64,000 nucleotides of DNA from Synoicihabitans lomoniglobus (lineage in GTDB: Bacteria > Verrucomicrobiota > Verrucomicrobiia > Opitutales > Opitutaceae). The notes beneath the pieces are model-generated. The model did not search any database and was not told the origin of the DNA. It saw only the letters and a list, made by a program, of their open reading frames with translations. Of the stretch, positions 15,957 to 23,926 are shown piece after piece. The translations under genes were made by a program, and so were the position numbers. Positions within the stretch are counted from its first letter, which is position 1. Each line of letters begins with the position of its first letter. The stretch lies in assembly GCF_029023725.1 (NCBI RefSeq), contig NZ_CP119075.1, positions 1,607,501 through 1,671,500 of the forward strand. Direction: 5' to 3'.

Positions 15957-16154
15957 CCGGGGTGTAACAGGCCAAACCTGTCGGGTCGTTGCTCGCGGCG
16001 ACCGCGTCGATCACGCTGCGGCATTCGCAAGCGAACGCCCTACCCAGCGTGGCGGGAACCGGTCGGGCTTATGTGCGCTCCTCCAATAGCTCACCGCGAT
16101 TAGTCAGGAGCCAACGGTCTTCCGGTGGCGTCGCTTGGTCAATGGTCTCGGCGT

Positions 16155-16179
16155 GTTTGTCACCTATTAGGTGACAAAC
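16155..16179. promoter_or_regulatory. Perfect 25-bp palindrome between pgpA and rsmG
   Basis: GTTTGTCACCTA and TAGGTGACAAAC are exact reverse complements around a single central T. It sits 9 bases past the rsmG stop in the convergent gap. There is no T run on either strand, so it is not a standard intrinsic terminator; a dimeric regulator site or a hairpin with processing role are alternatives. The remainder of 15957-16188 shows nothing recognisable. Confidence 0.5.
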
Positions 16180-16188
16180 GGGAGGGGG

Positions 16189-16845
16189 CTATTTTCGGCG
16201 GGTGGCGGAAACGAGCGTGACGGTGGGGTTGATCCAGCCGGCGCCACACGTGATGATTTTAGCATCTTTGGCGGCGCTCCACCGGTGCAGCACTTTGTGG
16301 GCGGCGACGAGTTCTTCGGCGGCTTTTTGGCCCTTCATGGCGAGGAGGCGTCCTCCGATGCGCACGTGAGGAAAGCACCATGGCGCGAGTTTTTTGAGGG
16401 CGGCCACCGCGCGGGAAGTGACGATGTCCGCTTCGAGCGGTGCGATGGTTTCGGCGCGGCCCCAAATGACTTCGACGCGATCGCCGAGGTCGAACTGGGC
16501 GACCATCTCTTGCAGAAATTCGCAGCGCCGTTGCAGGGTGTCGACGAGGACGACGCTCAAGTCCGGGCGCACGAGCGCGAGCACCATGCCAGGCAGACCG
16601 GCACCGGTGCCGATGTCGGCGACCTTGAGGTTGGGTTTGAGCGCTTCGGCCATGGCGGCGCAATTGAGCAAGTGGCGGTCCCACAGGATGGGCACTTCGC
16701 GTGGTCCGATGAGGCCGCGGACCACGCCGTCGGTGGCGAGCGCCTCGCCGTAAGCCGTCAAGCGAGCGATGGCGGCGGTATCAAGGCGTTTGGAGGCGTG
16801 AGCCGGAACGGGCGGCAGTGGCACGAGCTCGACTTCCTCGCTCAT
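16189..16845 (-). CDS. rsmG: 16S rRNA (guanine(527)-N7)-methyltransferase
   Basis: A 218-residue SAM-dependent enzyme (formerly GidB) that methylates G527 of 16S rRNA. The SAM loop is ADIGTGAGLPG (about 76-86), preceded by WDRHLLNC, a strong family signature. VTSRAVAALKKLAPW corresponds to the TSRAxA motif. The start ATG overlaps the stop of the NusG-like gene by 4 bases, so it is the last gene of a four-gene operon (nif3, aroQ, nusG paralogue, rsmG). Confidence 0.93.
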   Translation of the reverse strand: MSEEVELVPLPPVPAHASKRLDTAAIARLTAYGEALATDGVVRGLIGPREVPILWDRHLLNCAAMAEALKPNLKVADIGTGAGLPGMVLALVRPDLSVVLVDTLQRRCEFLQEMVAQFDLGDRVEVIWGRAETIAPLEADIVTSRAVAALKKLAPWCFPHVRIGGRLLAMKGQKAAEELVAAHKVLHRWSAAKDAKIITCGAGWINPTVTLVSATRRK

Positions 16846-17384
16846 TGTTGGAGCAATTTGAGGTCGGCCAAATTGATGGCGATGTGCAGGCCTTGCTGGA
16901 GCACGTCGACGGCGACGATGATGCCGGAAGGATTTTTTGGATCGTCGATGATGCCTTCGACGCCGCGCAACGGTCCGCTCACGACGCGCACGGGCGCCCC
17001 TTTTTTGAAGAGGGGGTGGATGGTCGTTTCGAAGCCGGAGCTGACGATTTTTTGCACGTCGGCCAGCTGTTGCAGGAACTGCGGTTCATCGGTCACCGGG
17101 ATCGTGCGGGCGAGCAGATCCATTTGGTAGATACGCGCCTTTCGCTCCAGGGGAACGCGAGCGAACACGTAGCTGGGAAACAGTGGTTTGGTGAAACTGC
17201 GTTCCCGATTTCCGTAGCGGCGGATGCTCGTGATGGTCGGCAGGTAGTGCGCCATGCGTTCGGCACTGAGCAGCGCGGCGAATTTCTTTTCGCAGCGCGG
17301 CTTCGTGTGGCAAACCCACCAAGCTTCGTTGGCGGCACTCGCGAAGGTGGAGAATGCCGGCGGTTGATCGGTCGCAGTGCTCAA
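16842..17384 (-). CDS. NusG/RfaH-type transcription elongation factor paralogue
   Basis: A 180-residue protein. The NGN domain spans about 20-120 (WWVCHTKPRCEKKFAALL, then FPSYVFARV) and is followed by a KOW-type domain (KGAPVRVVSGPLRGVEGII). The KPR.EKK pattern is the specialised RfaH/UpxY/LoaP style, not housekeeping NusG, which normally sits next to secE and rplK. Such factors bind RNA polymerase and reduce pausing in selected operons. It overlaps aroQ and rsmG by 4 bases each, so it is translated with them. Its target is not visible from the sequence. Confidence 0.85.
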   Translation of the reverse strand: MSTATDQPPAFSTFASAANEAWWVCHTKPRCEKKFAALLSAERMAHYLPTITSIRRYGNRERSFTKPLFPSYVFARVPLERKARIYQMDLLARTIPVTDEPQFLQQLADVQKIVSSGFETTIHPLFKKGAPVRVVSGPLRGVEGIIDDPKNPSGIIVAVDVLQQGLHIAINLADLKLLQQ

Positions 17385-17812
17385 GCTTCGAGCAGGAGAA
17401 AACGAACAGCGGCGTAGTAGCCTTCGAGTCCGAGACCGGTGATGACGCCGACGCAGGCGGGACCGGTGAATGAGTGATGACGGAATTCCTCGCGGAGGTA
17501 GAGGTTGGAAATGTGCACTTCAACGGCGCGCAGTTTCGAACCGAGCAAGGCGTCGCGGAGTGCCACACTGGTGTGCGTGTAGGCGGCACCGTTGATGACG
17601 AGTCCGTCGATGCCGGCTTCGGCCAGGGCGGAGATTTTGTCCACGAGGGCGCCTTCGTGATTGCTTTGGAAGAAGGTGAGTTCGGCCTGGCCGTCGAAGG
17701 CGGCGGAAAGCTGCGTCTCGAGGTCGGCGAGGGTGGTCGAGCCGTAGATCTCGGGCTCGCGTTTACCGAGCCGGTCGAGGTTGGGGCCGTTGAGAATGGC
17801 GATGCGTTTCAT
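17381..17812 (-). CDS. aroQ: Type II 3-dehydroquinate dehydratase
   Basis: A 143-residue shikimate-pathway enzyme that dehydrates 3-dehydroquinate. The N-terminal ILNGPNLDRLGKREPEIYG contains the active-site loop with its Arg and Tyr (Tyr23), FFQSNHEGALVDKI and INGAAYTHTSVALRDAL carry further catalytic residues, and VHISNLYLREEFR has the His of the family. Length is normal. The stop overlaps the start of the NusG-like gene by 4 bases; nif3 ends 51 bases upstream. Confidence 0.96.
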   Translation of the reverse strand: MKRIAILNGPNLDRLGKREPEIYGSTTLADLETQLSAAFDGQAELTFFQSNHEGALVDKISALAEAGIDGLVINGAAYTHTSVALRDALLGSKLRAVEVHISNLYLREEFRHHSFTGPACVGVITGLGLEGYYAAVRFLLLEA

Positions 17813-17863
17813 GGGCAGGAGAACGAGAAAGAGAAAGAGAACGATAAAGAGGAAGCTTTTCCC

Positions 17864-18616
17864 TCAGAGCGGGTTGTCGGTGCGGATGAATTCCCAAGGC
17901 AGATCGAACTTGGCGGCAAGCTCGGTCGCGAGGGCCTGGACGGCGTGGACCTCGGTGGCGTAGTGTCCGCAGAGGAAAACATTGATGCCGCGCTCCTGAG
18001 CGACGTTGAACCATTCCTCCCGGAGTTCGCCCGTCACCATGGTGTCGATACCGGTTTTGATGAGCTCCTTCATGGCGCTGTTGCCACTGCCGCTGCAAAA
18101 GGCGATGCGGCGGGGGGAATCCGAGCCGCAAGTGATGGGCACGACACGTTCGTAGTGAGTGGCGAGGGCGGCGTGCAAATCGGCGCGGGTGCCGGACCAC
18201 GGCGCGGATACGCCCACCGGCTCACCGTCTATCATCATGAACGGTTGGTCGGGCGTGAGGCCGAGTTGCTTGGCGAGCAGGACGTTGTTGCCGATCTCCT
18301 GATGTCCGTCGAGCGGCAGATGATTGGAATACAGGGCGCAGTTGCCGGTGATCAACGTGGCCACGCGATCGTAGACCGGACCGGTGAGCAACTGGGGCAT
18401 GTCCCAATACATGCCGTGGTGCACGATGAGGAAGTCGACGCCCGCGGCGACGGCGGCGCGAAAGGGCACGAGACCGGCGTCGACGGCCGCCCCGATCTTG
18501 GTGACGGTGCCGTTATTGGCGACCTGCAGGCCGTTCTTGGCCCCGGGGGCGTCGGTGTAGGCGTGCAGGCGGGTGCGGTCGTTGCAGTAGGCAACCAATT
18601 GATCGAGTTGAGCCAT
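17864..18616 (-). CDS. Nif3-like dinuclear metal-centre protein
   Basis: A 250-residue member of the Nif3/YqfO (DUF34) family. The metal-binding His pair is in FLIVHHGMYWD, further ligands are in YSNHLPLDGHQEIGNN, and the C-terminal GHYATE supplies the last His/Glu. The biochemical role is unsettled; GTP cyclohydrolase-like and metal-insertion roles have been proposed. The start at ATG 18616 matches the family. The frame stays open far upstream on this strand, but that part lies antisense to the dCMP deaminase and yqgE genes and is not coding. Confidence 0.9.
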   Translation of the reverse strand: MAQLDQLVAYCNDRTRLHAYTDAPGAKNGLQVANNGTVTKIGAAVDAGLVPFRAAVAAGVDFLIVHHGMYWDMPQLLTGPVYDRVATLITGNCALYSNHLPLDGHQEIGNNVLLAKQLGLTPDQPFMMIDGEPVGVSAPWSGTRADLHAALATHYERVVPITCGSDSPRRIAFCSGSGNSAMKELIKTGIDTMVTGELREEWFNVAQERGINVFLCGHYATEVHAVQALATELAAKFDLPWEFIRTDNPL

Positions 18617-18691
18617 GGAGAAACGAGTTAGGGGGAAACCGGAGTGGCTTTCGAGGTGGATTTTTTCCGAGGGAGGTTTACGGGTGAAGTC

Positions 18692-19183
18692 ATGGAGCCC
18701 GCCGTCCCCGAACTCGACCTGACCTCGCCCGTGGATTTGATCGCTGATGCGGCGGCCAAATTCGGGCAACGCCCGTCGTGGGACGACTATTTCATGGCCA
18801 CGGCGGTCATTCTCTCCACGCGTTCGCCGTGTGAACGGCTCCACGTGGGATGCCTGTTGGTCAGCGGTGGTGAACGACGCAACCGCATCGTCGCGGCGGG
18901 TTACAATGGTTACCTGCCGGGCACGCCGCATGTTTCGCGGGTGCGCGACGGCCACGAACAAGCGACGGTGCACGCCGAACAAAACGCGGTCGCCGACGCG
19001 GCGCGGCGGGGCAGTTCGCTCGAAGGTTGTGTGGCTTATGTGACACACTACCCGTGCATCAATTGCGCGAAAATTTTGGCCTCGGCCGGCATCGTGGAAG
19101 TGCGTTATCGCGAAGATTATCACAATGATCCGATCGTGGCGGAGGTGTTGGGCGACGCCGGTGTGACGGTGACAAAACTCTGA
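18692..19183 (+). CDS. dCMP/cytidine-type deaminase (ComEB family)
   Basis: A 163-residue zinc deaminase. The zinc and catalytic motif HAE is His94-Ala-Glu96 in TVHAEQN, and the second motif PCxxC is PCINC (Cys122, Cys125). It probably deaminates dCMP to dUMP for thymidylate synthesis. The ATG at 18692 is chosen because upstream GTG options add residues with no family match. It diverges from nif3 and is followed by yqgE after 33 bases. Confidence 0.88.
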   Translation: MEPAVPELDLTSPVDLIADAAAKFGQRPSWDDYFMATAVILSTRSPCERLHVGCLLVSGGERRNRIVAAGYNGYLPGTPHVSRVRDGHEQATVHAEQNAVADAARRGSSLEGCVAYVTHYPCINCAKILASAGIVEVRYREDYHNDPIVAEVLGDAGVTVTKL

Positions 19184-19216
19184 CCGGCCCCACGAGAAAA
19201 ACAGGAACGCGAAGCG

Positions 19217-19780
19217 ATGAGAGAACGAGGCAAAACGACGGCCAAACTGGCGGGGTCGCTGCTGCTTGCGCATCCAGGGCTGCAGGACCCGAATTTTCGC
19301 CATGCGGCGATATTGTTGTCGGCGCATGATGACGAAGGCGCGATGGGCGTGGTGCTCAATCGACCGACGGGGCAAACCTTGGCGGAGTTGGATGACGCGT
19401 TCGGCAGCGACGCTTTGGCGAAGGTGCGCGTGTTTGCCGGCGGACCGGTGCAGACTGATCGGTTGCTGATTTGCGCGATCGGGTTTCACGAAGACGGCGA
19501 AGGGTTGCGACTCCACTTTGGTCTCGAACCGGCCGCGGCGGAATCGCTTGTCGCGGCGCAAGGCGATGCAGTGACCTTGCGGGCGTTTCTCGGTTATTCC
19601 GGCTGGGGCGCGGGGCAGCTCGAAAACGAGCTCAAGCAAGACACGTGGGCGGTGAGCGCCATCCCGTCGGATATTTTGGATTTCACCTTCGACGACTCGC
19701 TGTGGCGTCACGTGATTTCACGGGTCAGCCCGGAGTGGCGGTTGTTGGCCAACGAGCCCGAAGACCCCGAGCTCAACTGA
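19217..19780 (+). CDS. yqgE: YqgE/AlgH (UPF0301) family protein
   Basis: A 187-residue cytosolic protein. The family signatures are the N-terminal GSLLLAHPGLQDPNF with FRHAAILL, then GVVLNRPTG and the later FLGYSGWGAGQLENEL. The molecular function is not established; E. coli and Pseudomonas members have been linked to regulation and redox. Length is normal. It follows the dCMP deaminase and converges on alr across a repeat-like hairpin. Confidence 0.93.
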   Translation: MRERGKTTAKLAGSLLLAHPGLQDPNFRHAAILLSAHDDEGAMGVVLNRPTGQTLAELDDAFGSDALAKVRVFAGGPVQTDRLLICAIGFHEDGEGLRLHFGLEPAAAESLVAAQGDAVTLRAFLGYSGWGAGQLENELKQDTWAVSAIPSDILDFTFDDSLWRHVISRVSPEWRLLANEPEDPELN

Positions 19781-19795
19781 GCTCAATACACTGCC

Positions 19796-19878
19796 GGAGG
19801 GACGGGTTCCACCCGGTCCGCGTTGCCGTTGCGCACGGATGGCCAGCAGGACGCGGACGACGTGGAAGTCGTCCTTCC
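19796..19878. repeat. REP-like 83-bp imperfect inverted repeat in a convergent gap
   Basis: Arms 19796-19822 (GGAGGGACGGGTTCC…GTCCGCG) and 19852-19878 (CGCGGACGACGTGGAAG…TTCC) pair over 27 positions with only a few mismatches, around a loop of about 29 bases. It fills nearly all of the yqgE-alr gap, where it may also end transcription from both sides. It resembles the extragenic 'GGAGGGACG…CGTCC' repeats I associate with Opitutaceae genomes, but a copy count needs the whole genome. Confidence 0.65.
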
Positions 19879-19882
19879 CTGA

Positions 19883-21031
19883 CTAGATCCCCAGCGAGGT
19901 GCGGTAGAGTCGCGGCACGCGCTTGGTGACGGAGCAAAGGGTTTCCCACGGGATGGATTCCGCCCACGCGCTGAATTCGACGACCTTGATTTCGGCGTCC
20001 CCCTGGCGTCCGATCAACACGACTTCATCGCCCGAAGCGACGGCTTCGAGATGGGTCACATCGACGATGGTTTGGTCCATGGTCACCCGACCGAGGACGC
20101 GGCAGCGTTGGCCACCGATGAGCACCTCGCCGCGGTTGCTCAGACTGCGCGTGATGCCGTCGCCGTAGCCGGCGGTGAGAATGGCGACACGTGAATCCTG
20201 GGTGAGACGATACGTTTGCCCGTAGCTGATACTGGTGCCTGCGGGGAGATGCTTCACCAAACCGACTCGGGTGCGAAAACTGAACACCGGCTCCGGCAAA
20301 ACGTCGTCGAGCAGCGAACCGCGGCGGGGCGAGATGCCAAATTGGAGCAAGCCGACGCGAACGGCGTTGAACGGCCCGGCGCGCTCGATGGTTTCGAGAC
20401 CGGCACTGTTGTCGGCGTGAATGAGCAGATGCGTCGTGTCCAACTCGCCAAATGAAGCGAGGGCACGGCGGAAGCGTTGGCGTTGTTCGCTGGTGAACGC
20501 GGGATCGTCGTCGGGGCTCGCGTAGTGCGTGTAGATGCCGACGAGACGCAAGTGGGCGGCGTCATGGATCGCCTGATACACGGCGGTCGCGGCAGTGTGC
20601 CACACGCCGGAACGTCCCATGCCGGTATCGATCTTGAGATGGACATCGATGGGCCGCTTCGCATGGGACCCGGCGCGATCGAAGCGATGCACTTCGTCGA
20701 GCGATGAAACCGTCACGGCCACGTCGTAGCGGGGAATGTATTCGTCCTCATCCGGCACCAACGGACTGAGCAGGAGAATGGGCCAACCCGGACCCAATTC
20801 GCGCAGCGCAGCGGCTTCGGCGAGCGTCGCGACGGCAAACAAATCGGCCCCGGCGTGCATCAGCCGCGCCGCGACTTGGTGCAAACCATGGCCGTAGGCG
20901 TCCGCTTTCACCACCGCGACGTAGCGCATGTGGACGGGCAGGGCGGCCCGGATTCGCCGCAGATTGCGTTCAAGGGCAGCGAGATCGATCTCGGCCCAAC
21001 ACCGCAGCGGAAGTTGCGCGCGGGGAATCAT
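19883..21031 (-). CDS. alr: Alanine racemase
   Basis: A 382-residue PLP enzyme that makes D-alanine for peptidoglycan. The PLP lysine is Lys42 in VVKADAYGHG. The second catalytic Tyr is in SISYGQTYRL, and the C-terminal domain has TMDQTIVDVT and GDEVVLIG. The ATG at 21031 overlaps the tsaB stop (ATGA), a typical coupled start; an upstream in-frame ATG at 21070 lies within tsaB. Length matches the family. Confidence 0.95.
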   Translation of the reverse strand: MIPRAQLPLRCWAEIDLAALERNLRRIRAALPVHMRYVAVVKADAYGHGLHQVAARLMHAGADLFAVATLAEAAALRELGPGWPILLLSPLVPDEDEYIPRYDVAVTVSSLDEVHRFDRAGSHAKRPIDVHLKIDTGMGRSGVWHTAATAVYQAIHDAAHLRLVGIYTHYASPDDDPAFTSEQRQRFRRALASFGELDTTHLLIHADNSAGLETIERAGPFNAVRVGLLQFGISPRRGSLLDDVLPEPVFSFRTRVGLVKHLPAGTSISYGQTYRLTQDSRVAILTAGYGDGITRSLSNRGEVLIGGQRCRVLGRVTMDQTIVDVTHLEAVASGDEVVLIGRQGDAEIKVVEFSAWAESIPWETLCSVTKRVPRLYRTSLGI

Positions 21032-21687
21032 GATTTGGGCGGCGGAGCTTGGTGAACTTGGGGTGTCCACGTTGCGTAACTCGGATCTTCGTGGAGAAAG
21101 GCATCGGGGTCGTTCGTCTCGCGTAACAGAGGCGTGTTCGCCAAAGTGCCGGACAGGGCGGTGGGATCGTAGGGCACCGTGCGGGGGGCGGCGGCGGGCA
21201 GGGCACTCCAGCGGCGAAAGCCGTCGGGGGTGAGCAAGCCGGAACCCGGGAGGTCCGCCGTGGCTACCCGTTTAATCGGGCCGAGCGTGGCGTCGGTGGC
21301 GCGAGTGAGGGTATGCCAGCTTTGCCGACGGGCGTCGCAAATGACGGCCTCCCCGGGCTGGGCCCATTGGTGAGCGGTTAGTTCCAAACTCCGGTAGGCG
21401 TAGACCGGACGTGATTGCAGCGCGATCCACGTGCGCAGCACGGTGGCGACGGTGCGGATACCGAGGATGGATCCCGGTCCTTCGCAGAATACAAAACATG
21501 CCGCTTCGCGGGGCTGAGACCCCAGATCGGAGAGCACTTGAAAGATCCCCGCACTGGCCTCGGCTTCGATTCGGGTCCAGCGAGCGTCACCGCTGACCGG
21601 TAGCCAACCGCCGTGAATTACGGTGGAGCTGGCATCGAGGATCAGAGTGGGGCCGTGGCGGGAATGGATGTCGTTGAGAGCAAGCAC
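21028..21687 (-). CDS. tsaB: tRNA t6A37 synthesis factor TsaB-like protein
   Basis: About 219 residues. The N-terminal TLILDASS is the ASKHA-fold entry and CEGPGSILGIRTV corresponds to the TsaB motif GPGSFTGLRIG, though Phe-Thr is replaced by Ile-Leu, so it is a divergent member. TsaB pairs with TsaD to make threonylcarbamoyl-adenosine in tRNA; tsaD is at 48735. The start is uncertain: GTG at 21687 gives normal length, while the frame is open to 21822, across the tig start on the other strand. It is co-transcribed with alr. Confidence 0.75.
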   Translation of the reverse strand: MLALNDIHSRHGPTLILDASSTVIHGGWLPVSGDARWTRIEAEASAGIFQVLSDLGSQPREAACFVFCEGPGSILGIRTVATVLRTWIALQSRPVYAYRSLELTAHQWAQPGEAVICDARRQSWHTLTRATDATLGPIKRVATADLPGSGLLTPDGFRRWSALPAAAPRTVPYDPTALSGTLANTPLLRETNDPDAFLHEDPSYATWTPQVHQAPPPKS

Positions 21688-21830
21688 GAGGCGAACCGCG
21701 ACGAAACGAACCGGGACGCAACGGGGCAAGCGCACAGCGCGCTGATCGCACAATCCGGCATTGACCGAGCGGAACGCCGAACCGTAGTTTGTCCAATTCT
21801 CTGCATAAATCTCTCTCCGCAAATCCGGTT

Positions 21831-23156
21831 GTGAACATCCAAACTCAAGACGTCTCCGAAACCCGCAAGAGCCTCGTCGCCTCCTTTGAGGCGGCCGAAG
21901 TTACCGCTGAATACCAAGCGGTCGTGGCTGAATTTACCAAAATGGCGCGCCTGCCCGGCTTCCGCCCCGGCAAAGCTCCGGTCGCGATGGTGACCAAGCG
22001 CTACGCCAAGGACATTAACGAGGAGTTCCGCAAAAAGGTCGTCACCAAGGCTTACCAAGACGCCATGAGCGATTCCAAGCTGGAGGTGCTTAATGTCATC
22101 AATGTCGAGGAGGGCGAAATCGCGCCGGACCAAGCGGCCGAGATCACCATCACGCTCGACGTGCAACCCACCTTCGAATTGCCCGATTACGAGGGCATCG
22201 CCACCACGGTCGAAGCCACCGATGCGACCGACGATGAGGTCGAAAAGACGCTCGAACACATGCGTTCCGAGCGGGCCGACTTTAATGTCGCCGAACGTCC
22301 GGCCCAAAAAAGTGACTACGTGAAACTCGCTTACGAAGGCACGATCGACGGCACCCCGATTCTCGAAATCGCGCCGGAGAAGCAAATTTACGGCAAAGTT
22401 CCTCAGACTTGGGAAGAGGTCGAAGGCGAGAACGAAGGCCTGATTCCCGGTCTCGGTGCGCAACTCGGTGGTTTGTCCGCTGGTGACAAGAAAGACATTA
22501 CGATCACGTTCCCGGCCGAATTCGCCGCCGTAGAGGCGCTGGCTGGCAAGCAAGCGGTTTACGCCGTCGAGGTGCAGGAAGTGCGCGAGCGCATTTTGCC
22601 GGCGATCGATGAAGAATTCTGCAAAGCCCATCAGGCTGACGACGAAGCCGGCCTGCGCACCAACATCCGTAACAACATCAAGATGCAAAAGGAGGGACGC
22701 AATCGCTCCGAACAGCGTCGCCAGGTGACGGAAGCCATGTTGAGCAAAGTCACGATCGCCGCACCCGAATCCCTCGTGGAGCAGGAAACGCAGGGCGTGC
22801 TGCGCCAATTCATCGACCAACAAATGCGCCAAGGCGTAAAGCCCGAGCAGCTCGAATCCGACAAGGAGGCGCTCTACGCCAACGCTCGCAAGGCGGCCGA
22901 GACGCGCGTGCAAAGCCAGCTGTTGCTCGCTAAAATTGCCGAGAAGGAGAAGGTCAAGGTCGAGGAAAACGACATGAACCAGGTCATTTACCAGCAGGCC
23001 ATGCAGAGCGGTCAGGCTCCGGACAAGTTCGTCAAGGAGCTCACAAAAAACCGTGATCGTTTGCGTTCCCTGCAGCAGTCGATTCTCTTCGATAAGACCC
23101 TTGATCTGGTGGTGTCCAAAGCCACTGTGACCGAAGGCAAGCCCGCAGCTGAGTAA
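21831..23156 (+). CDS. tig: Trigger factor, ribosome-associated chaperone
   Basis: About 441 residues. The N-terminal ribosome-binding domain has the signature GFRPGKAP, preceded by EFTKMARLP. The FKBP-type PPIase domain (about 155-245) contains DYVKLAYEGTIDG and IPGLGAQLGGLSAGDKK, and the rest is the helical substrate-binding C-terminal domain. I prefer the GTG at 21831 (NIQTQDVSETRKSL follows), where the family begins, to a TTG at 21789. It leads the tig-clpP-clpX cluster: it handles nascent chains while the next two genes encode the protease. Confidence 0.94.
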   Translation: MNIQTQDVSETRKSLVASFEAAEVTAEYQAVVAEFTKMARLPGFRPGKAPVAMVTKRYAKDINEEFRKKVVTKAYQDAMSDSKLEVLNVINVEEGEIAPDQAAEITITLDVQPTFELPDYEGIATTVEATDATDDEVEKTLEHMRSERADFNVAERPAQKSDYVKLAYEGTIDGTPILEIAPEKQIYGKVPQTWEEVEGENEGLIPGLGAQLGGLSAGDKKDITITFPAEFAAVEALAGKQAVYAVEVQEVRERILPAIDEEFCKAHQADDEAGLRTNIRNNIKMQKEGRNRSEQRRQVTEAMLSKVTIAAPESLVEQETQGVLRQFIDQQMRQGVKPEQLESDKEALYANARKAAETRVQSQLLLAKIAEKEKVKVEENDMNQVIYQQAMQSGQAPDKFVKELTKNRDRLRSLQQSILFDKTLDLVVSKATVTEGKPAAE

Positions 23157-23198
23157 CCTCTCGGCGGCGGCGTTTCTCCCTCAACTTTATTTCCGCCT

Positions 23199-23822
23199 GT
23201 GAGCTCTTACTACGTCCCTTACGTCATCGAAAACACCGGCCGCGGCGAGCGGTCGATGGATATCTACAGTCGGCTCCTGAAGGACCGGATCATTTTCATC
23301 GGCACGCCGATCGACGATGGGGTGGCCAACAGCGTCATCGCGCAGTTGTTGTTCCTGCAAATGGAGGATCCCAAGAAGGATATCCACCTCTACATCAACT
23401 CCCCGGGTGGCGTCGTCACCGGCGGCATGGCGATCTACGACACGATCAACTTCCTGCAATGCGATGTGGTGACCTACTGCATCGGCATGGCCGCTTCCAT
23501 GGCGACCGTGCTACTGGCCGCCGGCACCAAGGGGAAACGTTTCGCGCTGCCGAACAGCCGGGTGATGATTCACCAGCCGTCGGGTGGGGCGGGTGGTCAA
23601 ACCGCCGACATCACCATCGCCGCCAAGGAAATCCTGCGTTGGCGCCAAACGCTCAACGAGACCATTGCCAAGCACACCGGTCTTTCCGTCGAGCAAGTCG
23701 CCAAGGACTCCGATCGCGACTACTACCTCAGCGCTCAGGAAGCCAAGGATTACGGTATCGTCGACCACGTGGTCGAATCGACGCGTGAAGCCGCCTCGCT
23801 GGCCGTGCCCTCGGCGGCCTGA
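23199..23822 (+). CDS. clpP: ATP-dependent Clp protease proteolytic subunit
   Basis: A 207-residue serine peptidase of the ClpP family. The catalytic triad is Ser100 in GMAASMAT, His125 in MIHQPSGG, and Asp174 in DSDRDYYLS. The oligomer forms the double heptameric chamber fed by ClpX. Start is GTG, 42 bases after tig, and a strong intrinsic terminator follows before clpX. No second clpP is seen in this window. Confidence 0.97.
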   Translation: MSSYYVPYVIENTGRGERSMDIYSRLLKDRIIFIGTPIDDGVANSVIAQLLFLQMEDPKKDIHLYINSPGGVVTGGMAIYDTINFLQCDVVTYCIGMAASMATVLLAAGTKGKRFALPNSRVMIHQPSGGAGGQTADITIAAKEILRWRQTLNETIAKHTGLSVEQVAKDSDRDYYLSAQEAKDYGIVDHVVESTREAASLAVPSAA

Positions 23823-23850
23823 GCCAAGTCGTAACGTCCTCTGTTTTTCG

Positions 23851-23885
23851 AGCCGACTCCGCTTTGCCGGAGTCGGCTTTGTTTT
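23851..23885 (+). terminator. Intrinsic terminator after clpP
   Basis: An 11-bp perfect stem (AGCCGACTCCG / CGGAGTCGGCT) with a 6-base loop is followed by TTGTTTT. It separates clpP from clpX, which begins 42 bases later, so clpX may have its own promoter or depend on read-through. Confidence 0.9.
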
Positions 23886-23926
23886 AGACCCTCGACACGG
23901 TTGAGCGGCCTCGTAAATCTCGCGCC

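Noticed and set aside
18617-19711. N-terminal extension of nif3 by 365 codons
   Set aside because: It lies antisense to the dCMP deaminase and yqgE genes and has no Nif3 character; the ATG at 18616 matches the family start.
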